From Bacillus sp. N13C7 (lineage in GTDB: Bacteria; Bacillota; Bacilli; Bacillales; Bacillaceae), in NCBI RefSeq assembly GCF_026790065.1, contig NZ_JALAMO010000006.1, positions 93,301 through 157,300 of the forward strand: a DNA stretch of 64,000 nt. Direction: 5' to 3'. The notes under the pieces were generated by a model. That model searched no databases and was not told the origin of the DNA. It saw only the letters and a list, made by a program, of their open reading frames with translations. The translations under genes and the position numbers were made by a program. How positions within the stretch are numbered: position 1 is the stretch's first letter; each line of letters begins with the position of its first letter. This document shows positions 53,601-62,524 of the stretch, piece by piece.

Positions 53601-54959
53601 TTAAGAAGTTGTTTCTTCTTTTTGATCGAGTTTGATTTTTTTCGTCATTTCTTTGCCGTTTCTGAGGATTTTTACTTCAACGGTGTCACCGATGTTTGCG
53701 TCTTTATATAAGATATTGCGCAATTCACTGCCTGTATTGATTTTTTTGCCCTTCAGGCCGATGATAATATCCTCTGCCTTCAATCCAGCCTTTTCAGCAG
53801 GAGAGCCGGAAGCGACCTCGCGGATGTATACGCCCTTATTCAGCTGGCTGCCGAACAGGCCGAGTGTGCCTTCCTGGTAGTTTTGCGGCACTTGTTCTAA
53901 ATCAAGCATGCTGACACCGATATACGGACGTTCAATTTGTCCTTTGGACAGCAATTCCTCAGCAATCGGTTTGACGTCGTTGCTTGGAATTGCAAATCCG
54001 ATGCCCTCAACATCATCTTCACTGATTTTCATGCTGTTAATGCCGACAATTTTGCCGTCTGTATTTAACAACGGACCGCCGCTGTTCCCTGGGTTAATCG
54101 CCGCGTCAGTTTGAATCACGTTAATGCTTGTTTGGCCGGCTGATGTTGACATTGAAACCGTTCTGTCCACACCGCTTACAATTCCTTGAGTCACTGTGCG
54201 GGACAAGTCTTTTCCGAGCGGATCTCCAATCGCAATGACGGTTTCGCCTGTTCTGAGATCAGATGAATCGCCGAAGCTTGCCACTTTTGTTACGTGGTCA
54301 TCACTGATTTGGAGGACCGCTAAATCTGTTAACGAGTCACTGCCTACCAGCTTTGCTGTCGCTTCAGTGCCGTCATATAAAGAGACCTTCAGTGAAGATG
54401 CTCCTTCTACGACGTGGTTATTCGTAATGATATAAGCCTTGCCGTTCTCTTTTTTGAAAATGACACCCGATCCTGTACCGCTTTCTGTATCTTCACTGGA
54501 ATCAGATGAGCCAGATCCGAACAAAGAGCTGTTTGACTGAGCCTGAAGATTTGTGATGCCGACAATCGCCGGTGAAAGGTCTTCCACCATATCTGAGATT
54601 TTAGAAGAATCCTCGCTCTTGAATGCAGATGAGCCGCTAGCGCTTGATGAGCTTTTGCTAGATTCAGAGGACGTGCTTTTAGCTGTAACTGATTGTGTCT
54701 GCTGCTCGCGAGATGACTGTTTTGCAGCGTCCTGAGAATCATGGTCGCCAAGCGGTGTAAACGTGTAAATCCCAAGGGCGAGACTGCCGCCGATCACTCC
54801 GCCGAGAAGCGGTCTGAACCATCCGAAGCCTCGTTTTTTCTTCTCCTGATCATGTATGACATTGCGGGCTGAGTAAGAGGTGCTCTGGTCGTTTTCTTTT
54901 GCTAGAAAGACCTCATTCTCATTTCCATCCGTTCTGTTTTCGTCACGATAGTTATCCAT
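53601..54959 (-). CDS. htrA: Membrane-anchored stress protease HtrA
   Basis: 452 residues from ATG 54959. Charged cytosolic N-terminus, one membrane segment (FGWFRPLLGGVIGGSLALGIYTF, about 47-70), a long Ser-rich linker, a trypsin-like domain with His (IITNNHVVEG), Asp (DSLTDLAVLQ) and Ser (AINPGNSGGPLL), and a C-terminal PDZ domain (RPYIGVSMLDLEQ ... VREVASGSPAEKAGLKAEDIIIGL). Degrades misfolded exported proteins at the membrane surface. CssR-like boxes lie upstream. The Ser linker is longer than the 168 one as I recall it. ATG 54962 and GTG 54968 are alternative starts. Confidence 0.94.
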   Translation of the reverse strand: MDNYRDENRTDGNENEVFLAKENDQSTSYSARNVIHDQEKKKRGFGWFRPLLGGVIGGSLALGIYTFTPLGDHDSQDAAKQSSREQQTQSVTAKSTSSESSKSSSSASGSSAFKSEDSSKISDMVEDLSPAIVGITNLQAQSNSSLFGSGSSDSSEDTESGTGSGVIFKKENGKAYIITNNHVVEGASSLKVSLYDGTEATAKLVGSDSLTDLAVLQISDDHVTKVASFGDSSDLRTGETVIAIGDPLGKDLSRTVTQGIVSGVDRTVSMSTSAGQTSINVIQTDAAINPGNSGGPLLNTDGKIVGINSMKISEDDVEGIGFAIPSNDVKPIAEELLSKGQIERPYIGVSMLDLEQVPQNYQEGTLGLFGSQLNKGVYIREVASGSPAEKAGLKAEDIIIGLKGKKINTGSELRNILYKDANIGDTVEVKILRNGKEMTKKIKLDQKEETTS

Positions 54960-55042
54960 CATGTTCACTCCGTTTCTCTATTTTCACTCATTTTAATTTG
55001 ATTATGATAGGTTTATGACTTGAGTTTATCATAAACAAAAAC

Positions 55043-55082
55043 TGTGGGATAAAAATGAAAAGATTATGGGAAATTGTGAAAA
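55043..55082 (-). promoter_or_regulatory. CssR-like octamer repeats upstream of htrA
   Basis: On the minus strand TTTTCACA (55075-55082), TTTCCCATA, CTTTTCAT and TTTTATCCCACA follow in a row. They resemble the reiterated TTTTCACA octamer known for CssR control of htrA and htrB in secretion stress. The AATAAAC/TATCATAAT region nearer the gene would hold the promoter. Confidence 0.6.
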
Positions 55083-55130
55083 AGGGCGGAAAACGGTACA
55101 CTCTTTATTGTATATGAAAGGACTGAGTCG

Positions 55131-55949
55131 ATGGAACAGATTGGATTGATTGGATATGGCAGCATGGCCGATATGATCGCCAGGCAGCTGTTGAAGCATG
55201 AACAAATAAAGGAGAATGATCTTTTTATTGAAACAAGAACGAGGGGGGAGCGGCTGCAGGCGCTGTTGTCAGATTATCCAAACGTATCGGCTGATTCGCT
55301 TGAGAACTGGGCGGAAACATGCCGTTTGATTTTGATATGTGTCCCTCCGCTCCATGTCATCGAAACAATGCGCCGTCTGCACCCGTATGTGAACAGGAAT
55401 ACACATATCGTATCCATTGCTGCCGGGGTGCCGCTGCGGCTTTTGGAGGCTGAAACCGAAGCCGGTATATCACGTGTCATTCCGAGCATTACGTCCGAAG
55501 CAGAAGCAGGCATCTCGCTTGTCGTTCACGGTGAAGCGCTGGCAACGGATAAAAAAGAACGCCTGAATGCATTGTTATCGGTTTTCAGCCGTGTACATGA
55601 AATCAAAGAATCGAATGTGGATGCTGCCAGCAACTTGACGAGCTCGGCACCGGGGTTTATAGCTGCCGTCTTCGAAGAACTGGCGCTGTCTGCTGTCAGA
55701 AACAGCAGCCTGTCCAAAGAAGAAGCCTTTGATTTTCTGATTCATTCGCTATACGGAACTGGCAAGATGCTGATCGAAAAGAATATGTCTTTCGAGGAAA
55801 CGCTGGAACGTGTCGCAACGAAAGGGGGAATTACCGGAGAGGGAGCTGAGGTCATACGCGGCTCTGTGCCGGAAGTTTTTGACCAGGTGTTTGAAAAAAC
55901 GCTGAAAAAATATGAGCTCCTTACAAAACAGGCAGAGAAACAGACCTGA
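55131..55949 (+). CDS. proG: Pyrroline-5-carboxylate reductase ProG
   Basis: A 272-residue P5C reductase, last step of proline synthesis. NADPH-binding start IGLIGYGSMADMIARQLL, then RLILICVPPLHVIETMRRL, and the C-terminal AAVFEELALSAVRNSSLSKEEAFDFLIHSLYGTGKMLIE with MSFEETLERVATKGGITGEG, the P5CR signature. ProG is one of several P5C reductases in B. subtilis. Ribosome site GGACTGAG is modest. Divergent from htrA; its promoter is within the CssR region's other side. Confidence 0.93.
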   Translation: MEQIGLIGYGSMADMIARQLLKHEQIKENDLFIETRTRGERLQALLSDYPNVSADSLENWAETCRLILICVPPLHVIETMRRLHPYVNRNTHIVSIAAGVPLRLLEAETEAGISRVIPSITSEAEAGISLVVHGEALATDKKERLNALLSVFSRVHEIKESNVDAASNLTSSAPGFIAAVFEELALSAVRNSSLSKEEAFDFLIHSLYGTGKMLIEKNMSFEETLERVATKGGITGEGAEVIRGSVPEVFDQVFEKTLKKYELLTKQAEKQT

Positions 55950-55975
55950 ATCCTTGAAAGAGGATTCTTTTTTTA
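55948..55975 (+). terminator. Terminator of proG
   Basis: GAATCCT, TGAA loop, AGGATTC then seven Ts (the A/G of the loop pairs partly); starts at the stop codon. Confidence 0.85.
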
Positions 55976-56007
55976 TCACCGAATCGTTGCGATTTTCTCC
56001 AGCTATA

Positions 56008-56050
56008 TTGCATTTTTCCTCTTTTTTTAATATAATTTGTTAGAATATTC
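56008..56050 (+). promoter_or_regulatory. SigA promoter and CodY region of the dpp operon
   Basis: TTGCAT (56008-56013), 17-base spacer, TATAAT (56031-56036). The AT-rich AATTTGTTAGAATATTC at 56034-56050 covers the expected start and is loosely like the CodY motif (several mismatches). CodY repression of dpp is well established. Confidence 0.65.
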
Positions 56051-56077
56051 ATAATTTAGTAAAAAAGGAGGAGCGTT

Positions 56078-56902
56078 ATGAAACTGTACATGTCAGTAGA
56101 TATGGAAGGTATTTCGGGTCTTCCGGACGATACCTTTGTAGATTCCGGCAAGCGAAATTACGAACGCGGGCGGCTCATCATGACTGAAGAGGCAAATTAC
56201 TGTATCACCTCAGCGTTTAACAGCGGGTGTACCGAGGTGCTGGTCAATGACAGCCATTCGAAGATGAATAATCTGATGATTGAAAAGCTTCACCCTGAAG
56301 CAGATTTGATTTCCGGTGACGTCAAACCTTTTTCAATGGTAGAGGGACTGGATGAAACGTTTACAGGCGCTTTGTTTCTCGGTTATCATGCGAGAGCTTC
56401 GACTCCCGGTGTGATGTCACACAGCATGATTTTCGGCGTCCGTCATTTTTACATAAACGATCGGCCCGTCGGTGAGCTCGGGTTAAATGCATACGTTGCC
56501 GGTTATTATGATGTCCCGGTCATTATGGTAGCCGGAGACGACCGTGCGGCGAAGGAAGCGGAAGAGCTCATTCCGAATGTTACGACAGCCGCTGTTAAAC
56601 AAACCATTTCAAGATCCGCAGTGAAGTGTTTGTCCCCCGCGAAAGCCGGCCGGCTGCTGACAGAAAAAACCGCCTTTGCCCTGCAAAACAAGGACAAAGT
56701 CAAACCGCTCACACCGCCTGACAGACCGGTTCTGAGCATTGAGTTCGCCAATTACGGCCAGGCAGAATGGGCGAATCTGATGCCGGGAACTGAAATAAAG
56801 CCGGGAACCACAACCGTTCAATTTCAGGCAAAGGACATGCTTGAAGCCTATCGGGCGATGCTTGTCATGACTGAGCTTGCGATGCGGACATCATTCTGCT
56901 AA
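56078..56902 (+). CDS. dppA: D-aminopeptidase DppA
   Basis: A 274-residue zinc D-aminopeptidase (peptidase M55) that splits D-Ala-D-Ala and similar peptides. MKLYMSVDMEGISG at the N-terminus carries Asp and Glu zinc ligands (D8, E10); VNDSHSKMNNL and FLGYHARA hold His ligands. AAGGAGGAG precedes ATG. It forms a ring decamer (known). Head of the dpp operon. Confidence 0.95.
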   Translation: MKLYMSVDMEGISGLPDDTFVDSGKRNYERGRLIMTEEANYCITSAFNSGCTEVLVNDSHSKMNNLMIEKLHPEADLISGDVKPFSMVEGLDETFTGALFLGYHARASTPGVMSHSMIFGVRHFYINDRPVGELGLNAYVAGYYDVPVIMVAGDDRAAKEAEELIPNVTTAAVKQTISRSAVKCLSPAKAGRLLTEKTAFALQNKDKVKPLTPPDRPVLSIEFANYGQAEWANLMPGTEIKPGTTTVQFQAKDMLEAYRAMLVMTELAMRTSFC

Positions 56903-56918
56903 AGGGGTGTGTTAGGCT

Positions 56919-57845
56919 TTGGCGCGATACATGATAAAGCGTTTTTGGGCAATGGCAGCTACGATTTTGGTGATTACCACCCTGACTTTTGTTCTCATGA
57001 AGGTCATTCCCGGATCTCCTTTTAACGAGGAGAGGGGCACTAATGAAGCCGTACAAAAAAATCTCGAAGCCTACTATCACTTAGACGATCCTCTCATTTT
57101 CCAATACATTTTCTACTTAAAATCCATCATTACATTCGATTTCGGACCTTCAATTAAAAAACCGTCAGACAGCGTAAATGATATGCTGGAACGCGGATTT
57201 CCCGTTTCCTTTGAGCTTGGAATGACAGCGATTGTCATTGCTGTGATCTCCGGACTGGTGCTGGGCATAGTCGCTGCGCTCCGCCGCAATGGCTTTTTGG
57301 ATTACGCCGCGATGAGTCTCGCGGTACTCGGTATCTCCATCCCGAATTTTATTTTGGCAACATTGCTTATTCAGCAATTTGCTGTCAATCTCAAACTATT
57401 TCCCGCTGCTACATGGACGAGCCCGATCCATATGGTGCTTCCGACCGCAGCGCTTGCTGTTGGGCCAATGGCGATTATTGCGAGGCTTACACGGTCAAGC
57501 ATGGTCGAAGTCCTGACACAAGATTATATCCGCACAGCAAAAGCAAAAGGGCTTTCTCCGTTCAAAATTATCGTAAAACACGCACTCAGAAATGCACTCA
57601 TGCCCGTCATTACCGTACTGGGCACACTTGTTGCCAGCATCTTAACAGGAAGCTTTGTCATTGAAGAAATCTTTGCCATTCCCGGAATGGGAAAGTATTT
57701 TGTTGAAAGTATTAATCAGCGGGACTATCCCGTGATTATGGGAACGACCGTTTTTTACAGCGTCATTTTGATCATCATGCTGTTTTTGGTCGACTTGGCC
57801 TACGGTCTCTTAGACCCGCGCATTAAACTGCATAAGAAAGGGTGA
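56919..57845 (+). CDS. dppB: Dipeptide ABC transporter permease DppB
   Basis: A 308-residue permease with six helices. ABC-type inner-membrane motif is RTAKAKGLSPFKIIVKHALRNALMPVI (EAA-like loop). Start codon TTG 56919 with AAAGGGGTG upstream. It overlaps dppC by four bases. Confidence 0.93.
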   Translation: MARYMIKRFWAMAATILVITTLTFVLMKVIPGSPFNEERGTNEAVQKNLEAYYHLDDPLIFQYIFYLKSIITFDFGPSIKKPSDSVNDMLERGFPVSFELGMTAIVIAVISGLVLGIVAALRRNGFLDYAAMSLAVLGISIPNFILATLLIQQFAVNLKLFPAATWTSPIHMVLPTAALAVGPMAIIARLTRSSMVEVLTQDYIRTAKAKGLSPFKIIVKHALRNALMPVITVLGTLVASILTGSFVIEEIFAIPGMGKYFVESINQRDYPVIMGTTVFYSVILIIMLFLVDLAYGLLDPRIKLHKKG

Positions 57846-57850
57846 AGCGT

Positions 57851-58813
57851 GTGAATCTCCCTGTACAAACGGATGAACGCCAGCCAGAGCAGCACATTCA
57901 GGTGCCGGATGAGTGGTTTGTTTCAAATCACGAAAAAAATCGGGAAGCCGATTCGGTCAAGCGGCCGAGTTTGTCATACACGCAGGATGCCTGGAGGAGG
58001 CTGAAGAAAAATAAATTAGCGATGGCGGGACTTTTTATTCTTTTATTTCTATTTGTCATGGCAGTTATCGGACCTCTTTTATCACCCCATAGTGTCGCGC
58101 GCCAATCGCTGGCCGAACAAAACCTCCCGCCCTCAGCCGATCATTGGTTCGGCACCGATGAACTCGGCCGGGATGTGTTTACCCGAACATGGTACGGAGC
58201 GAGGATTTCGTTATTTGTCGGAGTCATGGCAGCGCTGATTGATTTTGTGATCGGGGTCATTTATGGAGGCGTTGCCGGCTATAAAGGCGGCAGGACTGAC
58301 AGCATCATGATGCGGGTGATCGAAGTGCTGTACGGCCTGCCGTATCTGCTTGTTGTCATTTTGCTGATGGTGCTGATGGGGCCTGGGCTGGGCACTATTA
58401 TTGTGGCGCTGACGGTCACCGGATGGGTCGGCATGGCGAGAATTGTAAGAGGCCAGGTGCTTCAACTGAAAAATTATGAATATGTACTCGCCTCGAAAAC
58501 TTTTGGAGCGAAAACCTTTCGCATCATCCGAAAGAATCTCCTGCCGAATACAATGGGGGCAATTATCGTACAAATGACATTAACCGTACCTGCCGCTATT
58601 TTCGCAGAATCCTTTTTAAGCTTTCTCGGTCTCGGCATACAGGCCCCGTTTGCCAGCTGGGGTGTGATGGCGAATGACGGCCTGCCTACGATTTTATCAG
58701 GGCATTGGTGGCGCCTGTTTTTTCCGGCCTTTTTCATTTCATTGACGATGTATGCGTTTAATGTGCTGGGAGACGGATTGCAGGATGCGCTCGACCCTAA
58801 GCTGAGGAGGTAG
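57851..58813 (+). CDS. dppC: Dipeptide ABC transporter permease DppC
   Basis: A 320-residue permease from GTG 57851 (the frame opens at GTG 57842, giving 323). Hydrophilic N-terminus (about 1-55), OppC_N-type segment (QDAWRRLKKNKLAMAGLFILLFLFVMAVIGPLLS), then the transport domain with EYVLASKTFGAKTFRIIRKNLLPNTMGAIIV. Pairs with DppB. Confidence 0.93.
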   Translation: MNLPVQTDERQPEQHIQVPDEWFVSNHEKNREADSVKRPSLSYTQDAWRRLKKNKLAMAGLFILLFLFVMAVIGPLLSPHSVARQSLAEQNLPPSADHWFGTDELGRDVFTRTWYGARISLFVGVMAALIDFVIGVIYGGVAGYKGGRTDSIMMRVIEVLYGLPYLLVVILLMVLMGPGLGTIIVALTVTGWVGMARIVRGQVLQLKNYEYVLASKTFGAKTFRIIRKNLLPNTMGAIIVQMTLTVPAAIFAESFLSFLGLGIQAPFASWGVMANDGLPTILSGHWWRLFFPAFFISLTMYAFNVLGDGLQDALDPKLRR

Positions 58814-58817
58814 CTAT

Positions 58818-59825
58818 ATGGAAAAAGTTCTGTCAGTCAAAAATCTGCACGTTTCTTTTACGACTTACGGCGGTACGGTTCAGGCGGTCAGAGGGGTGAC
58901 GTTTGATTTATATCAAGGTGAAACCTTTGCAATCGTCGGCGAATCCGGCTGCGGCAAAAGCGTTACCTCCCAAAGCATCATGGGTCTGCTTCCGCCTTAT
59001 TCGGCGAAAGTGACAGAAGGCAGCATTCGATTTAAAGGAAAAGACCTTTGCCGTCTCTCTGACAAAGAAATGAGAAGCATAAGGGGAGCCGACATTTCTA
59101 TGATTTTTCAAGACCCGATGACGGCGTTAAACCCGACGCTGACTGTCGGAGATCAGCTGGGGGAAGCGCTTCTGCGCCACAAAAAAATGAGCAAAAAGGC
59201 GGTCAGGGAAGAGGTGCTTTCCATGCTGTCATTGGTCGGCATTCCCGATCCCAAAGAGCGCCTGAGGCAGTATCCCCACCAACTCAGCGGCGGCATGAGG
59301 CAGCGGATCGTCATTGCGATGGCGCTGATCTGCGAGCCTGACATCTTAATCGCAGATGAACCGACCACTGCTCTTGACGTGACCATTCAGGCACAGATTT
59401 TGGAGCTGTTTAAAGAGATTCAGAGAAAAACGAATGTGTCTGTCATTTTGATTACACACGATTTAGGGGTCGTTGCCCAGGTTGCTGACAGAGTTGCCGT
59501 CATGTATGCCGGAAAAATAGCGGAAATCGGTACGAGAAAAGATATTTTTTATCAGCCGCAGCATCCATACACAAAAGGGCTGCTGGGCTCTGTCCCGCGT
59601 CTGGATTTGGATGGCGCGGAGCTGATTCCGATCGACGGAACACCGCCGGATTTATTTTCACCTCCGCCAGGCTGTCCATTTGCCGCCCGCTGTCCGAACA
59701 GGATGATCGTGTGTGACAGGATATACCCGGGGGAGACCATCAGATCTGACACGCACACCGTCAACTGCTGGCTGCAGGATCAACGGGCTGAGCATGCGGC
59801 GCTGTCCGGAGATGCGAAGGATTGA
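58818..59825 (+). CDS. dppD: Dipeptide ABC transporter ATPase DppD
   Basis: A 335-residue ATPase. Walker A GESGCGKS (about residues 38-45), Q loop SMIFQDPMTALNP, ABC signature LSGGMRQR, Walker B ILIADEPTTALD and H loop ITHD are visible. The C-terminal oligopeptide domain has a Cys-rich FeS-like motif (CPFAARCPNRMIVC ... NC). No second ATPase gene is in the operon, as is usual for the dpp operon of B. subtilis. Confidence 0.94.
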   Translation: MEKVLSVKNLHVSFTTYGGTVQAVRGVTFDLYQGETFAIVGESGCGKSVTSQSIMGLLPPYSAKVTEGSIRFKGKDLCRLSDKEMRSIRGADISMIFQDPMTALNPTLTVGDQLGEALLRHKKMSKKAVREEVLSMLSLVGIPDPKERLRQYPHQLSGGMRQRIVIAMALICEPDILIADEPTTALDVTIQAQILELFKEIQRKTNVSVILITHDLGVVAQVADRVAVMYAGKIAEIGTRKDIFYQPQHPYTKGLLGSVPRLDLDGAELIPIDGTPPDLFSPPPGCPFAARCPNRMIVCDRIYPGETIRSDTHTVNCWLQDQRAEHAALSGDAKD

Positions 59826-59845
59826 CCACGAAAAGGGGGAAGAGA

Positions 59846-61477
59846 ATGAAACGAGTGAAAAAGCTTTGGGGGATGGGCCTTGCATTGGGGCTTTCGTTTG
59901 CGCTGATGGGATGTACAGCAAACGAACAGGCCGGAAAAGAAAACGGTAGCGACAAAGCAAAAACAAGCGGAGAAAAGGTACTGTATTTAAATAACGAAAA
60001 TGAACCGACTTCGTTCGATCCGCCGATCGGTTTTAATAATGTGTCGTGGCAGCCGTTGAATAACATCATGGAGGGGCTGACGCGCCTTGGGAAAGATAAT
60101 GAGCCTGAACCGGCAATGGCAGAAAAGTGGTCTGTGTCAAAAGATAAAAAAACCTACACATTTACGATACGGGAAAATGCGAAATGGACAAACGGAGATC
60201 CGGTAACTGCCGGAGACTTTGAATACGCGTGGAAGCGGATGCTTGATCCGAAAAAAGGCGCTTCATCAGCGTTTCTCGGCTATTTTATTGAAGGCGGCGA
60301 AGCGTATAACAGCGGGAAAGGAAAAAAAGACGATGTGAAGGTGACGGCAAAGAACGATCGAACCCTGGAAGTAACGCTTGAAGCGCCGCAAAAATATTTT
60401 CTCAGCGTCGTATCCAATCCGGCCTATTTTCCAGTTAATGAAAAGGTCGATAAAGAAAATCCGAAGTGGTTTGCTGAGGCGGATACATTTGTCGGGAACG
60501 GGCCGTTTAAGCTGACGGAGTGGAAGCATGATGACAGCATCACAATGGAGAAAAGCGACACGTATTGGGATAAAGGCACCGTGAAGCTTGATAAGGTGAA
60601 ATGGGCGATGGTCAGTGACAGAAATACAGATTACCAGATGTTTCAGTCTGGGGAATTGGATACCGCTTACGTTCCTGCTGAGTTAAGCGATCAGCTGCTG
60701 GACCAGGACAACGTCAGCATTGTTGACCAGGCGGGTCTATATTTCTACCGGTTTAATGTGAACATGGAGCCGTTCCAAAATGAAAACATCAGAAAAGCCT
60801 TTGCGATGGCTGTGGATCAAGAGGAAATTGTAAAGTACGTCACAAAAAACAATGAAAAACCGGCGCGCGCCTTTGTATCGCCTGGATTTACACAGCCTGA
60901 CGGCAAGGATTTCCGTGAAGCGGGCGGAGACCTGCTGACGCCAAATGAAAGCAAAGCAAAGCAGCTGCTGGAAAAGGGCATGAAGGAAGAAAACTATGAG
61001 AAGCTTCCTGCGATCACCCTTACTTACAGCACAAAGCCGGAGCATAAAAAGATTGCCGAGGCGATTCAGCAAAAATTGAAAAATACTCTTGGCGTCGACG
61101 TGAAGCTGGCCAATATGGAATGGAACGTATTTTTAGAGGATCAGAAAGCGCTGAAATTCCAATTCTCTCAAAGCTCATTTTTGCCTGACTACGCCGACCC
61201 TATCAGTTTTCTGGAAGCCTTCCAAACAGGAAATTCGATGAACCGCACAGGCTGGGCCAATAAAGAATACGATCAGCTGATCAAGCAGGCGAAACATGAA
61301 GCCGATGAAAAAACGCGTTTCTCCCTTATGCATCAAGCAGAAAAGCTGCTGATCGATGAAGCGCCGATTATTCCGGTTTATTTCTATAATCAGGTCAACT
61401 TGCAAAACGAAAATGTAAAGGGAATCGTTCGGCATCCTGTTGGCTACATCGATTTAAAATGGGCAGATAAAAACTAA
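59846..61477 (+). CDS. dppE: Dipeptide-binding lipoprotein DppE
   Basis: A 543-residue solute-binding lipoprotein (SBP family 5). Lipobox ALMGC with Cys at residue 23 after a basic, hydrophobic signal peptide. Core motifs: NVSWQPLNNIMEGLTRLGKDNEPEPAMAEKWSVS, AKWTNGDPVTAGDFEYAWKRMLDP. The start ATG 59846 has AAAGGGGGA upstream; the frame opens at 59822. Captures dipeptides and cell-wall peptides for DppBCD. Confidence 0.94.
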   Translation: MKRVKKLWGMGLALGLSFALMGCTANEQAGKENGSDKAKTSGEKVLYLNNENEPTSFDPPIGFNNVSWQPLNNIMEGLTRLGKDNEPEPAMAEKWSVSKDKKTYTFTIRENAKWTNGDPVTAGDFEYAWKRMLDPKKGASSAFLGYFIEGGEAYNSGKGKKDDVKVTAKNDRTLEVTLEAPQKYFLSVVSNPAYFPVNEKVDKENPKWFAEADTFVGNGPFKLTEWKHDDSITMEKSDTYWDKGTVKLDKVKWAMVSDRNTDYQMFQSGELDTAYVPAELSDQLLDQDNVSIVDQAGLYFYRFNVNMEPFQNENIRKAFAMAVDQEEIVKYVTKNNEKPARAFVSPGFTQPDGKDFREAGGDLLTPNESKAKQLLEKGMKEENYEKLPAITLTYSTKPEHKKIAEAIQQKLKNTLGVDVKLANMEWNVFLEDQKALKFQFSQSSFLPDYADPISFLEAFQTGNSMNRTGWANKEYDQLIKQAKHEADEKTRFSLMHQAEKLLIDEAPIIPVYFYNQVNLQNENVKGIVRHPVGYIDLKWADKN

Positions 61478-61491
61478 CGCCGGCGATTGAG

Positions 61492-61530
61492 AAAATACTG
61501 CTTCTTTAAGTGAAGGAGCGGTATTTTTTC
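61492..61530 (+). terminator. Hairpin between dppE and ykfA
   Basis: AAAATACTGCTTC ... GAAGGAGCGGTATTTTTT: a long imperfect stem with a T-run. ykfA-C are known to be read with dpp, so this is likely a partial terminator. Confidence 0.7.
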
Positions 61531-61564
61531 TCTTTCTTGCACGTATACGTAGGGTGCAGAGCAA

Positions 61565-62524
61565 ATGAAAGGAGTGATTCGATTGAATCACAAGCCGAAA
61601 GCGCTGAAAAAGGGTGACACAGTCGGAGTGATTGCGCCCGCAAGCCCGCCGGATCCAAAAAAGCTTGAAACCGCGCTTTTATTTTTAGAAGAGCTCGGTC
61701 TTCAGGTGAAATTGGGCAAGGCGCTGAAAAACCAGCACGGCTATTTGGCGGGACAGGATGATGAGCGGCTGGCCGATCTCCATGAGATGTTCAGGGACGG
61801 GGAGGTAAAAGCAATACTGTGCGCATGCGGAGGTTTTGGGACTGGACGTATCGCCGCCGGCATTGATTTCAGCTTAGTCCGCAAACATCCTAAAATCTTC
61901 TGGGGATACAGCGATATTACGTTTTTACATACTGCCATCCATCAAAACACAGGCCTTGTCACCTTCCATGGCCCGATGCTCAGCTCAGATATTGGGCTTG
62001 AAGACGTTCACCCGCTGACTAAAGCATCGTATGAGCAGCTTTTCCAAGAGACAGAATTCACCTATACAGAAGAGCTTTCTCCGCTGTCGGTGCTTGTTCC
62101 TGGAAAAGCTGAAGGCGAGCTTGTCGGGGGAAATCTGTCTTTGCTGACGTCTACACTGGGCACACCGTTTGAAATAGATACGAGAGGAAAGCTTCTATTC
62201 ATTGAAGATATTGACGAGGAGCCGTATCAAATTGACCGGATGCTGAATCAGCTGAAAATGGCAGGGAAGCTGACGGAAGCCGCCGGCATTCTTGTTTGTG
62301 ATTTTCATAATTGTGTCCCGGTGAAGAGAGAGAAATCCCTCTCCCTTGAGCAGGTGCTGGAAGACTATATTGTATCAGCGGGCAAGCCTGCTCTGAGAGG
62401 ATTTAAAATCGGCCACTGCTCGCCAAGTATCGCCGTTCCGTTCGGCGCAAAAGCGGCTATGAATACAGCAGAAAAAACAGTCGTCATCGAGGCGGGCGTT
62501 TCAGAAGGGGCGCTGAAGACATGA
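61565..62524 (+). CDS. ykfA: Murein peptide LD-carboxypeptidase-like (S66)
   Basis: A 319-residue peptidase S66 (LdcA/MccF-like). Nucleophile region VIAPASPP, the serine motif FWGYSDITFLHTAIHQNTGLVTFHGPM (GYSD), Glu in LLFIEDIDEEPYQIDRML and His in FKIGHCSPS give the catalytic triad. Degrades muropeptides or their adducts (inferred). ATG 61565 gives the usual length; TTG 61583 with AAAGGAG eight bases before it is a serious alternative. Overlaps ykfB by four bases. Confidence 0.9.
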   Translation: MKGVIRLNHKPKALKKGDTVGVIAPASPPDPKKLETALLFLEELGLQVKLGKALKNQHGYLAGQDDERLADLHEMFRDGEVKAILCACGGFGTGRIAAGIDFSLVRKHPKIFWGYSDITFLHTAIHQNTGLVTFHGPMLSSDIGLEDVHPLTKASYEQLFQETEFTYTEELSPLSVLVPGKAEGELVGGNLSLLTSTLGTPFEIDTRGKLLFIEDIDEEPYQIDRMLNQLKMAGKLTEAAGILVCDFHNCVPVKREKSLSLEQVLEDYIVSAGKPALRGFKIGHCSPSIAVPFGAKAAMNTAEKTVVIEAGVSEGALKT